64,000 nucleotides of DNA from assembly GCF_016741775.1 (NCBI RefSeq), contig NZ_JAERRK010000008.1, positions 1-64,000 on the forward strand. The letters are read 5' to 3'. The notes below the pieces were generated by a model, which had not been told where the DNA came from, did no database searches, and was given only the letters and a program-made list of their open reading frames with translations. Shown piece after piece: positions 1 through 7,823 of this stretch. Position 1 is the stretch's first letter. Every line of letters begins with the position of its first letter. The stretch is from Streptomyces actinomycinicus. Lineage in GTDB: Bacteria > Actinomycetota > Actinomycetes > Streptomycetales > Streptomycetaceae. Position numbers and translations under genes: made by a program.

Positions 1-77
1 GCGTCCCGGGACTCGACCCGTCCACCACGGCCCTCGTAGCCGCCTACCGCACTCTCAAGAACGTTCAGGAGAACTGA
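1..77 (+). CDS. C-terminal end of an unidentified protein (partial)
   Basis: An open frame enters from the left edge (codons in phase with base 3) and runs 24 codons to a TGA at 75-77, ending in the residues YRTLKNVQEN. The stop lies 2 bp before the gnd start, so the two genes are probably one transcript and may be functionally linked to sugar-phosphate metabolism. The visible tail is too short to identify the family; a carbohydrate kinase or another pentose-phosphate enzyme would fit the context, but that is only a guess. Confidence 0.6.
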   Translation, partial: VPGLDPSTTALVAAYRTLKNVQEN

Positions 78-79
78 TC

Positions 80-958
80 ATGCAGCTCGGTCTCATCGGT
101 CTCGGCAAGATGGGCGGCAACATGCGCGAGCGGATCCGCCGCGCCGGCCACACCGTCATCGGCTACGACCGCAACCCCGACGTCTCCGACGTCAAGAGCC
201 TCGCCGAACTGGTCGAGAAGCTGGACGCACCCCGCCACGTGTGGGTGATGGTCCCGGCCGGCACGGCCACCCAGACCGTCGTCGACGAGCTGGGGGACCT
301 GCTCTCCCCCGGTGACACCGTGATCGACGGCGGCAACTCCCGCTGGACGGACGACGAGAAGCACGCCGCCGCCCTCGGCATCAAGGGCATCGGCTTCGTC
401 GACGCCGGTGTCTCCGGCGGTGTGTGGGGCCTGCAGAACGGCTACGCGCTCATGGTCGGCGGCGACAAGGAGCACGTGGAACGGCTCCAGCCGATCTTCG
501 ACGCGCTCAAGCCGGAGGGTCCCTACGGCTACGTCCACGCGGGCCGGGTCGGCGCCGGGCACTTCTCGAAGATGGTCCACAACGGCATCGAGTACGCCAT
601 GATGCAGGCCTACGCCGAGGGCTGGGAGCTGCTGGAGAAGGTCCACTCGGTGGAGAACGTCCGCGAGGTGTTCCGCTCGTGGCAGGAGGGGACGGTCATC
701 CGCTCCTGGCTCCTCGACCTCGCGGTCAACGCCCTGGACGAGGACGAGCACCTGGAGAAGCTGCGCGGCTACGCGGAGGACTCCGGTGAGGGCCGCTGGA
801 CCGTCGAGGCGGCCATCGACAACGCGGTGCCGCTGCCCGCGATCACCGCTTCCCTCTTCGCCCGGTTCGCCTCCCGCCAGGACGACTCGCCGCAGATGAA
901 GATGGTCGCGGCGCTGCGCAACCAGTTCGGCGGCCACGCGGTCGAGAAGAAGGGCTGA
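80..958 (+). CDS. gnd: 6-phosphogluconate dehydrogenase, decarboxylating (short, GndA/YqeC type)
   Basis: Predicted to oxidise and decarboxylate 6-phosphogluconate to ribulose 5-phosphate in the cytosolic pentose phosphate pathway. The 292-residue chain is the short single-domain-repeat form, not the ~470-residue enzyme. The Rossmann motif GLGKMGGNM lies at residues 7-15, the substrate loop GGNS at 84-87, and the catalytic stretch SKMVHNGIE at 163-171 supplies Lys164, Asn168 and Glu171. The second beta strand ends in Asp30, which favours NAD over NADP (inference). The ATG has an AGGAGA site 8 nt upstream and follows the preceding stop by 2 bp, indicating cotranscription. Streptomycetes usually carry another gnd beside dnaN; this context is different, so it may be a second copy. 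Confidence 0.93.
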   Translation: MQLGLIGLGKMGGNMRERIRRAGHTVIGYDRNPDVSDVKSLAELVEKLDAPRHVWVMVPAGTATQTVVDELGDLLSPGDTVIDGGNSRWTDDEKHAAALGIKGIGFVDAGVSGGVWGLQNGYALMVGGDKEHVERLQPIFDALKPEGPYGYVHAGRVGAGHFSKMVHNGIEYAMMQAYAEGWELLEKVHSVENVREVFRSWQEGTVIRSWLLDLAVNALDEDEHLEKLRGYAEDSGEGRWTVEAAIDNAVPLPAITASLFARFASRQDDSPQMKMVAALRNQFGGHAVEKKG

Positions 959-1274
959 CTCCCACCGCCCCCTTCCTACGGGCCCTCCCCGCCCGCTGCC
1001 TGGGCCTGCCGCCCGAGGGCCGGCTGTTGAGCTGGCCCTCGGCACGGTGAGCCGGCCGCCGACGGAACACGGCCGCCCGGTGATCGCGGGCGTCACCCGC
1101 ACGGTCAGCCGCCAGTAGCCGCGTGCCGGGCGCCCGGGCGCCCGGCCGCCCGGGGCCGTCGCGGCCGTCCCGGGGTGTGACGAACATCCCCGCGGAAACC
1201 AGCGGCCCTGCTTCTAAAATCACCGGCACGCGATCGGGCGCGCCGCCCGGGCGCCCCACGGCCGAAGGAAACCG
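959..1274. other. Intergenic region, gnd to TetR gene
   Basis: About 316 bp with no convincing gene. It is rich in GC runs, and a relatively AT-rich patch (TTCTAAAAT near 1212) lies about 55 bp before the TetR start and could contain its promoter -10. No strong hairpin terminator or palindromic operator is obvious. Confidence 0.4.
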
Positions 1275-1940
1275 ATGACCAGCGTCGAAGAGCCGGCAAG
1301 ACCCGGCGGGCGGGTGCGTGACGCCGCCCGTACCAGGGCCGAGATCCTCGACGCGGCCACGCAGGAGTTCGCCCGCGCCGGCTACGACGGCGCCCGGGTC
1401 GACGAGATCGCGGCCCGCACCCGCACCACCAAGCGGATGATCTACTACTACTTCGGCGGCAAGGAGCAGCTGTTCACCGCCGTGCTGGAGCGGGCCTACG
1501 AGGCCATCCGGGAGGCCGAGCGGCAGCTGGACGTCGAGCACCTGGACCCGGTCGCGGCGATCCGCCGGCTGGCCGAGCTGACCTTCGACCACCACGAGCG
1601 GCACCCGGACCTCATCCGCCTGGTCAGCATCGAGAACATCCACGGCGCCGAGCACATCACGTCCTCCGCGGGCCTCGGCCGGATCGGCTCCCCCGCGCTG
1701 GACGTGATCCGCCGCATCCTCGCCGCCGGCCGGGAGTCCGGGCTGTTCACGGCCGACGTGGACGCGGTCGACCTGCACGCCGTGATCAGCTCGTTCTGCT
1801 TCTTCAGGGTCGCCAACCGGCCCACCTTCGGCGCGCTGTTCGGCCGGGACCTGACGCACCCGGCGCAGCGGGAGCACTACCGGACCATGCTCGGCGACAT
1901 GGTGATCGCCTACCTCACGGCGGAGCGCACGGCCGGCTGA
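1275..1940 (+). CDS. TetR/AcrR family transcriptional regulator
   Basis: A 221-residue DNA-binding regulator. The N-terminal helix-turn-helix covers roughly residues 20-66 with the typical recognition segment TTKRMIYYYFGGKEQLF, and the C-terminal ligand domain is of the TetR_C type found in YsiA/PsrA-like proteins. The ATG at 1275 follows a GAAGGAAACC site. It is separated from gnd by 316 bp and convergent with the glycosyltransferase gene downstream, so it is probably monocistronic. The effector and target are unknown; no palindrome resembling its own operator is visible immediately upstream. Confidence 0.9.
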   Translation: MTSVEEPARPGGRVRDAARTRAEILDAATQEFARAGYDGARVDEIAARTRTTKRMIYYYFGGKEQLFTAVLERAYEAIREAERQLDVEHLDPVAAIRRLAELTFDHHERHPDLIRLVSIENIHGAEHITSSAGLGRIGSPALDVIRRILAAGRESGLFTADVDAVDLHAVISSFCFFRVANRPTFGALFGRDLTHPAQREHYRTMLGDMVIAYLTAERTAG

Positions 1941-1967
1941 CGCCGTGGCCGGCGCCCGGCGTCAGCC
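1935..1967. terminator. Bidirectional hairpin terminator between convergent genes
   Basis: Perfect 11-bp inverted repeat GGCTGACGCCG / CGGCGTCAGCC with an 11-nt loop. It spans the stop codons of both the TetR gene and the convergent glycosyltransferase gene. Confidence 0.75.
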
Positions 1968-4154
1968 GCTCACCAGCAGCTCGGTCCAGGCCGCCGCCAC
2001 CCGGTCCAGCGCGTAGCTCTCCCGCACCTGGGCACGGGCGGCCTCCGCCGCGGACCGCCAGGTCTCCTGCGTCTCGCCGAGCCCGGCGATCGCCTCGGCC
2101 ATCGCGTGCGGACCGTCGTGGATCCAGCGCCGGTCGTAGATCTCGTCGGCACCGGGCCACGGCAGCAGCGCCGGTACGGCGCCGGAGGCCATGCCCTCGG
2201 CGGGGGCGAGGTGGAAGCTCTCGTCGTCGCTGGTGGACAGGACGTGCCCGATCCGGCGCAGCCAGGCCGCCACGTCCGCGCCGAATTCGTCGAAGACGAC
2301 CGCGCCCCTGAGCAACGGGGAGGTCTGGACCCGGCGCAGGACCGCGTCGTAGTGCGCGCGCTCCTCGGGCTTGTTCCAGATCCACCAGTACTCCCAGGGC
2401 GGTCTGGACTTGACCGACAGGTGCCAGCGCCGGTCCCGGGCGCGCAGCGCCTCGAGCACGTCCAGGCCGAGGTCGAGGCGCTTGCGGCTGGGTGCAATGC
2501 CGATCATGCCGAGCCGGTGCCGGGCGCCGGGCGCCTTGGGCCGGTCGAGCTGGTCGTGGTCGACCCAGTTCGGGACGACCACGACCTTGGACTCGGGCCA
2601 GCCGGTGTGCTCCAGGGTGCGGCGGGCGTAGAGGGGGCTGACGCAGACCACCTTGTCGACGGCGTCGATGTCGACCTGCCGCGGCCACTCGGCGTCGAGT
2701 TCGAAGCGGTGCAGCCGGATCACGAGCCGGCTGCCGCGCCGCTTGTGGCGGCTGTACCAGACGGCGGCCGGGCCGCACCACTCGACGACCACCACATCGG
2801 CCCAGTCGGCGAGTTCGCGGCTCGCGGCGGGATCATGCCGGGCCAGCGCGCGCCAGGCGTCGACGCGGACGTCGAGTCCGGGCAGGGCGTGGAAGTGGTC
2901 GAGGAGCCGGGTGAGGAACTTCAGGTCGTGGCCGGCGACGCCGACCCGGAGCGGGCGGGTGCGGTGGGCCACGGCGGCCGGTGCGGGCGGGAAGGCCCGC
3001 TCGAGGTGGGTGCGCCAGCGGCCGGCGGCGGCCCGGAGGGTGTGGCGGCGGGCGGCGTCCTGGCAGCGGGCCGCCGCGAGCCGGCGGGCCTCGGGGTCGC
3101 CGGCGGCCCGGGCCACGGCCTCGGCGGCGTCCTCGAGCCCGGCCCGGCCGGGGACGTAGAGGGGGTAGTCGGTGCCCAGCAGCGCCTCGTGGGCGGGCGT
3201 GCGGTTGAGTACGACGGGCAGGCCGAGGGCCCCGAACTCCAGTACCTTGGTGGACAGTTCGAGGCTCGCGTCGAGCCGCGGGTCGCGCCAGCCGAGGCCG
3301 AGGTCGCAGTCGGCGGCGATGCGCATGGCCTCCTCGCGGGGCTGTCCGCCGTGGTGGCGGACGCCGGGGGCGCCACCGTGCAGGGCGCGGAACATGGCGT
3401 CCTGGAACTCCGGGTGCGCCCGGTCGTGGTGGATCTTGTCGCCGACGGTGTGGAGTTCGGCGTGGACCCCCCGTCCGGCCAGCAGCGCCGGCAGCCGGGT
3501 CATGGGCAGGGTGTTCCACAGGGGCGCGAACTTGCCGGTGTAGACGAGCCGCAGCGGGTCGTGCGGCCGGTCGTGGACCGGCACCGGGAAGGCGGGCTCC
3601 GGAACGGCGGGCGGGCAGAGCACGCTGCGACCGCAGGCCTGCGGCACCCAGGTCTCCAGGAAGCAGCGCAACTCTTCGGTCTGGCACAGGAGTTGCCCGG
3701 AGGCGGCGGCGATGCGGGCGAGTTCCGCGCGGGACTGCTCGGTCATCGCCGCGGCGGACTGCGGGATGTCCGTCAGGTAGGCCCAGATCCGTCCGTCGAA
3801 GTGGCCGTCGGCGACGACCCTGCCGACGAGCCTGCGTCCGCGCAGGACGAGCAGGTCGCAGGGTTCCTCCCGGTCCAGCCGCGCGAGCAGCCGCGAGGCC
3901 TGCACCGGTGACAGGGGCCGGCCCGCCTGCCCGTCGACGAGCCGTTCCTCGGCGGGCCGCACGAGTCGTACGCCGGGCAGCCCGGTCAGCGGGTCGGTCA
4001 GCCGGCCGGTCTCCACAGGAGCCTTGAGCACCAGCCGGGTCTCGCAGCCGGCCATCGCCAGCGCCTGCACGGTCGACTGGGCCCACACGGCGGAGCCGTC
4101 GATGAGGTTGAGGTCCACGTCGCCGTAGACCAGTGCTCTTACCACGCGGCTCAT
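1962..4154 (-). CDS. Tandem-domain glycosyltransferase
   Basis: A 730-residue cytoplasmic protein that looks like two glycosyltransferase (GT-B) modules in one chain. Residues ~1-375 form one module (LELSTKVLEFGALGLPVVL near 310-330 resembles the nucleotide-sugar binding edge of GT4 enzymes). After a Pro/Ala linker, residues ~390-730 form a second (APSRKRLDLGLDVL and LAPAEGMASGAVPAL are typical GT1/GT4 donor-site segments). It probably adds two successive sugars to the glycan made by this locus. The start is the ATG at 4154, which overlaps the preceding stop by 4 bp (ATGA); the much longer open frame upstream lacks homology and lies inside the neighbour. The donor sugars cannot be read from the sequence. 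Confidence 0.85.
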   Translation of the reverse strand: MSRVVRALVYGDVDLNLIDGSAVWAQSTVQALAMAGCETRLVLKAPVETGRLTDPLTGLPGVRLVRPAEERLVDGQAGRPLSPVQASRLLARLDREEPCDLLVLRGRRLVGRVVADGHFDGRIWAYLTDIPQSAAAMTEQSRAELARIAAASGQLLCQTEELRCFLETWVPQACGRSVLCPPAVPEPAFPVPVHDRPHDPLRLVYTGKFAPLWNTLPMTRLPALLAGRGVHAELHTVGDKIHHDRAHPEFQDAMFRALHGGAPGVRHHGGQPREEAMRIAADCDLGLGWRDPRLDASLELSTKVLEFGALGLPVVLNRTPAHEALLGTDYPLYVPGRAGLEDAAEAVARAAGDPEARRLAAARCQDAARRHTLRAAAGRWRTHLERAFPPAPAAVAHRTRPLRVGVAGHDLKFLTRLLDHFHALPGLDVRVDAWRALARHDPAASRELADWADVVVVEWCGPAAVWYSRHKRRGSRLVIRLHRFELDAEWPRQVDIDAVDKVVCVSPLYARRTLEHTGWPESKVVVVPNWVDHDQLDRPKAPGARHRLGMIGIAPSRKRLDLGLDVLEALRARDRRWHLSVKSRPPWEYWWIWNKPEERAHYDAVLRRVQTSPLLRGAVVFDEFGADVAAWLRRIGHVLSTSDDESFHLAPAEGMASGAVPALLPWPGADEIYDRRWIHDGPHAMAEAIAGLGETQETWRSAAEAARAQVRESYALDRVAAAWTELLVSG

Positions 4155-5986
4155 GACGGCTCCTTCCCGCGCACGGCGAACAGGCGGTATCCCCGGCCGC
4201 ACCAGGTCTCCGGTGGCGCCCCCGTGAGGTACAGGGCGCGGCGGACCAGCAGGGGCCGCCGCAGTGCCGGTACGAACGTGAGGTCGGCGTCGCCGGGCGC
4301 GTGACCCAGCGCGTCGGCGCCCGAGTACTCCTGGGCGCACATCAGGTCCAGCAGCAGGGTGTCCGGGCGTTCCTCGGTGAGGTCGGTCCAGTCGGCGACC
4401 CAGGCCGCGGTGGGCGGGCCGGTGCGGACGGCCACGCCGGCGCCGGCGAGTTCCTCCAGGCCCGCGGGGTCGGGGACGACGACTTCGGCGGGGCGGTGCT
4501 GCTGGCCGAGCACCTGCGCGACCAGACGGGCCACGTCGTGCCGGCCGCGGGGGGCGGCGAGCACGGCGACCCGGCGTCCGTCCAGCGGGTCGGGGGCGCC
4601 GACCAGCCGGGCGAGTTCCGCCAGCCGCACCCTGGTGCTGTCCCACTGGAACGCCTCCCGCAGCCGCTCCCTGCCGTCCGCGGCCGGGTCGAGCCGGGAC
4701 AGCCGCACGCCGGTGTCGGCGTCCAGGACGGCGTCCCAGGCCAGGTGGGCGAGGCCGGGCGCGGCGGACGCCGGGGCGTCCCGCCACAGGACGGCCGAGC
4801 GGCCCAGGGCGCGTGCCTCGGTGAGGAGTTCGACGAGCCTGCGGTCGAGGTCAGGGGCAAGGCCGGTGCCGGTGAGCGACCAGGGGCCGTCCTGGGTGCA
4901 GGCGCTGAGCTGTACCACGACGGCGTCGGGATCGGTGCGGCGCACGAGCAGGCCGCCGTCGTGCGGGAGCGGGCGGTTCACGACGGCGTCGGCCGCGAAG
5001 TCCTCGGCGGTGCGGTCGGTGAGCACGCCCGCGATCACCAGCCGGTCGCGGGGGGCGCAGGAGAAGGCGCGGTGGACGAGGTGCAGGCGGTCGTCGGCGA
5101 CCACGGCCGCGGCACCGTCCGCGGCCGCCGGAGACGCCGGAGACGCCGGAGACGCCGGGGCGGGTTTCCGCGTGGCACGCGCCCGCCACAGCCCGTACAG
5201 CTCCCGGGGCAGCCGCGCCGCCCTGTGCCGCGGCGACCGTGCCGCCGAGACCAGTGCCTTGCCGACTTGGAGCGAGGTCGAGCCCTCCAGCATGGTCACC
5301 CGGGCCTGCAGCACCTCGACGCGTGCCCGGGCCCCGCGCAGGGCGGAGGCCAGCCGTTCCTTCTCGCGTACGGCGGCGGCGAGACGGTCGGCGAGCCCGT
5401 CCTCGCGGACGGTGTCCCGGGCCCGTTCCGCCTCCTCCGCGCGGCGCTGCAGATCCAGGTGGCGGGCGCGCAGGGAGCGGGAGACGAGGTCGGCGAGGAC
5501 GTACTCGCCGGCGGTCCGCAGGGTGGTGGCGAAGCCGCCGTCCGGCACCGGCCGCCCGAACCAGTCGTGCGGGGGCAGGAGTTCGTCCGTGCCGAGGCGG
5601 GCGAACACCGCGCCCGCGTGCAGGTGGGCGTAGTCGAGGGGGGCGGCCCGCAGCACCTGGCAGCGCTGGGCCACCAGGCCGTCCAGCAGCCGGTGGTAGG
5701 GCGGCTCGGGCCCGGGGTGGCCGAAGAGGAGCAGGCCCCGTGCGCCGGGGCGCATGCGCGCCAGCACCGCGAGGCAGCCCGCCTCGGTGCCGTGCAGGGC
5801 GGGGTCGGGCCCGTAGGACAGGAGCACCAGCTCCGTCGCGCCGATGTCCCGTTCGCCGTCGTCGCCGAGCAGGGCGACGCCGTCGGGGAGATGGACGTAG
5901 GGCTCGAGGCTCAGGCCGGGGCCGGCCGCGTCGACGACCGTGGTGACGCCGTCCAAGTGCGGGTGGAGCAGATCGGTCAGGCGCAT
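4151..5986 (-). CDS. Hypothetical coiled-coil protein of glycan locus
   Basis: A 611-residue protein I do not recognise. Residues 1-~170 form a compact alpha/beta region; ~170-255 is strongly charged and heptad-like (many Arg/Glu/Ala/Leu) and should form a coiled coil. A low-complexity PASPASPASPAA linker at ~295 is encoded by tandem GGAGACGCC repeats near 5130-5160. The remaining ~300 residues are a second alpha/beta domain vaguely like a degenerate glycosyltransferase. There is no signal peptide or membrane segment. It is translationally coupled on both sides (TGATG with the methyltransferase, ATGA with the tandem glycosyltransferase), so it probably works in the same glycan pathway, perhaps as a scaffold or chain-length factor (inference). 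Confidence 0.8.
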   Translation of the reverse strand: MRLTDLLHPHLDGVTTVVDAAGPGLSLEPYVHLPDGVALLGDDGERDIGATELVLLSYGPDPALHGTEAGCLAVLARMRPGARGLLLFGHPGPEPPYHRLLDGLVAQRCQVLRAAPLDYAHLHAGAVFARLGTDELLPPHDWFGRPVPDGGFATTLRTAGEYVLADLVSRSLRARHLDLQRRAEEAERARDTVREDGLADRLAAAVREKERLASALRGARARVEVLQARVTMLEGSTSLQVGKALVSAARSPRHRAARLPRELYGLWRARATRKPAPASPASPASPAAADGAAAVVADDRLHLVHRAFSCAPRDRLVIAGVLTDRTAEDFAADAVVNRPLPHDGGLLVRRTDPDAVVVQLSACTQDGPWSLTGTGLAPDLDRRLVELLTEARALGRSAVLWRDAPASAAPGLAHLAWDAVLDADTGVRLSRLDPAADGRERLREAFQWDSTRVRLAELARLVGAPDPLDGRRVAVLAAPRGRHDVARLVAQVLGQQHRPAEVVVPDPAGLEELAGAGVAVRTGPPTAAWVADWTDLTEERPDTLLLDLMCAQEYSGADALGHAPGDADLTFVPALRRPLLVRRALYLTGAPPETWCGRGYRLFAVRGKEPS

Positions 5987-6621
5987 CAGCGGATCCTCGT
6001 GAAGACGTGGAAGCCGACCTCGATCTCCCGGAAACGGTACGGCCGGAACTCGGTGTGCCGCAGGCCGAGGGGTTCGAGTGCGGCGCGGTAGGCGGCCGTC
6101 GGCCGGTGCAGGATGTAGTCGCCGCGGGCCCGGGGTACGGGCGTGTCCTCGTCGGTGAGGATCAGGCGGCCGGTGAGGCGGACCAGGGAGGCCAGGTTGC
6201 GCAGGGCCGCCGACCACTCGGTGTCGTCGAGGAGGTGGAAGAGCACGTCGACGCAGACCACGATGTCGTACGGCCACGGGCTGCGCCATGTGTCGAGCCG
6301 GGCCCGGGCGTAACGCGGGCCGCCGCCGGCCGCGCGGGCCCGGTCGACGGCCTCCTCGCTGGCGTCGAAGGCGTCGACGCGGTGACCGCAGCGGGCCAGG
6401 GCCCGCGCGAAGTGGCCCTTGCCGCAGCCGGCGTCGAGGACGAACAGCGGGGCCGCCGGGCTGCTGAGGTCGCCGACGAGGCCGAGCAGGGTGCCGAGGC
6501 GGAGCGCGTAGAAGAGTTCGTTGCCGGCCCGGTCGAGGCCGATGTGGCCGCCGGAGGCCAGCTCGTCCTGCTGGCGGTGGCGGGTGTCCCAGTAGTCGAG
6601 GGTGCCGTCGGTCTCAGTCAT
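5986..6621 (-). CDS. Class I SAM-dependent methyltransferase
   Basis: A 211-residue cytosolic methyltransferase. Motif I is LDAGCGKGHFA near residues 62-72, the acidic motif II loop is DAFDAS near 86-91, and a post-motif DIVVCVDVLFHLL lies around 118-130. It is embedded between wecB and the coiled-coil gene with overlapping ends (8 bp with wecB, TGATG with the next gene), so it likely O-methylates a sugar or caps the polysaccharide of this locus; small-molecule methylation is an alternative. Confidence 0.88.
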   Translation of the reverse strand: MTETDGTLDYWDTRHRQQDELASGGHIGLDRAGNELFYALRLGTLLGLVGDLSSPAAPLFVLDAGCGKGHFARALARCGHRVDAFDASEEAVDRARAAGGGPRYARARLDTWRSPWPYDIVVCVDVLFHLLDDTEWSAALRNLASLVRLTGRLILTDEDTPVPRARGDYILHRPTAAYRAALEPLGLRHTEFRPYRFREIEVGFHVFTRIR

Positions 6622-7702
6622 GGTGCTCCAGCCACCGGGTGACCACCCGGGCGATCCGGGGGCCCGCCTTGCCGTCCCACAGCGGCGGTCCCTCCGGGGG
6701 TGCGGCGGGTCCGCCGTCGAGGGTCTTGCGCAGGGCGGGGACCAGTTCGGAGTGGGTGACGAGGCGGTTGGTGCCGTGGGTGACGGTGACCGGGCGCTCG
6801 GTGGTGGTGCGCAGCGTCAGGCAGGGCACGCCGAGGACGGTGGTCTCCTCCTGCACCCCGCCGGAGTCGGTGACCACGGCGGCGGCCCCGCGCACCAGGC
6901 TCATGAACTCGACGTATCCGAGCGGTTCGAGCAGATGCACGCCCGGGGCGCCCTCCAGGCCCGCCGCGCGCAGCGCGTCCCGGCCCCGGGGGTGCAGCGG
7001 GACGGCGAGGTCCAGGTGGCGGGCCGCCTCGGTGAGCGCACGGGCGGCGGCGCGGGCGGCCTCGGGGTCGTCGACGTTGGCGGGGCGGTGCAGGGTGACG
7101 ACGGCGTAGCGGCCGGGCAGCCCGTACGCGGTGCGGGCGGCTGCCGCGTCGAAGAGGTCCAGGTGGGTGAGCAGGGTGTCGATCATGGGGTTGCCGACGA
7201 AGTGCACCCGGGCCGGGTCGGCGCCCTCGCGGGCGAGGTGGCCGACGGCTTCGGGACTGGTGACGAACAGCAGCTCGGCCAGCTGGTCCACCAGGCGCCG
7301 GTTGACCTCCTCCGGCATCGCCATGTCGAAGCTGCGCAGGCCGGCCTCCACGTGGGCGACGGGGACGCCGAGCTTGGCGGCGGCCAGGGCGGCGGCCAGT
7401 GTGGAGTTGACGTCGCCGTAGACCACGGCGAGGGCCGGCGCGCGGGCGGTCAGCTCGGCCTCCAGCGCCACCAGGAGGTCTGCGGTCTGCCGGGCGTGAC
7501 TGCCGGAGCCGACGCCGAGGTCGGTGTCCGGCCGGGGCAGGCCCAGCTGCCGGAAGAACACCTCCGACATCCGGGCGTCGTAGTGCTGGCCGGTGTGGAC
7601 CAGGACCTGGTCCACACCGGCCGTTCCGAGCGCGGCGACGACCGGTGCCGCCTTGACGAAGTTGGGCCGGGTGCCGACCACATGGAGTACTCGGCCGTTC
7701 AT
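6614..7702 (-). CDS. wecB: UDP-N-acetylglucosamine 2-epimerase (non-hydrolysing)
   Basis: Predicted to interconvert UDP-GlcNAc and UDP-ManNAc. The 362-residue length and landmarks match WecB/MnaA: VGTRPNFVKAAP at residues 9-20, HTGQHYD, VYGDVNSTLA, HVEAGLRS, VTLHRPANVD and the C-terminal DSGGVQEE and RTTTERP motifs. The start is set at the ATG at 7702, where VLHVVGTRPN begins after 4 residues and a GAGG site lies just upstream; the longer frame to 7783 adds only low-complexity residues. It is the first gene of the leftward operon, divergent from the glycosyltransferase at 7824, and supplies the substrate for the wecC product encoded on the other arm. Confidence 0.95.
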   Translation of the reverse strand: MNGRVLHVVGTRPNFVKAAPVVAALGTAGVDQVLVHTGQHYDARMSEVFFRQLGLPRPDTDLGVGSGSHARQTADLLVALEAELTARAPALAVVYGDVNSTLAAALAAAKLGVPVAHVEAGLRSFDMAMPEEVNRRLVDQLAELLFVTSPEAVGHLAREGADPARVHFVGNPMIDTLLTHLDLFDAAAARTAYGLPGRYAVVTLHRPANVDDPEAARAAARALTEAARHLDLAVPLHPRGRDALRAAGLEGAPGVHLLEPLGYVEFMSLVRGAAAVVTDSGGVQEETTVLGVPCLTLRTTTERPVTVTHGTNRLVTHSELVPALRKTLDGGPAAPPEGPPLWDGKAGPRIARVVTRWLEHHD

Positions 7703-7823
7703 GTCCTCGCCTTCCGTCGGCGGTCGAACGAGCGGGGATCGGGGGGGGGAGTCGGTGCCGGGCCGTCCCCGGCGCGTGCCCACGGCCGGAGCGCACCGGG
7801 CCGTGTCGGCCTACCGTGGCGGC
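7703..7823. promoter_or_regulatory. Divergent promoter region of the glycan locus
   Basis: This 121-bp gap separates the two divergent arms and must carry both promoters. It contains a run of eight G (7741-7748). A TACCGT hexamer at 7812-7817 lies 6 nt before the rightward ATG, with no Shine-Dalgarno between, compatible with a leaderless transcript. No regulator-type palindrome stands out. Confidence 0.4.

Noticed and set aside
4155..4787. Long N-terminal extension of the tandem glycosyltransferase
   Set aside because: The region is antisense-free but lies inside the coiled-coil gene, shows only Arg/Pro/Gly shadow coding, and the ATG at 4154 has the coupled ATGA start.
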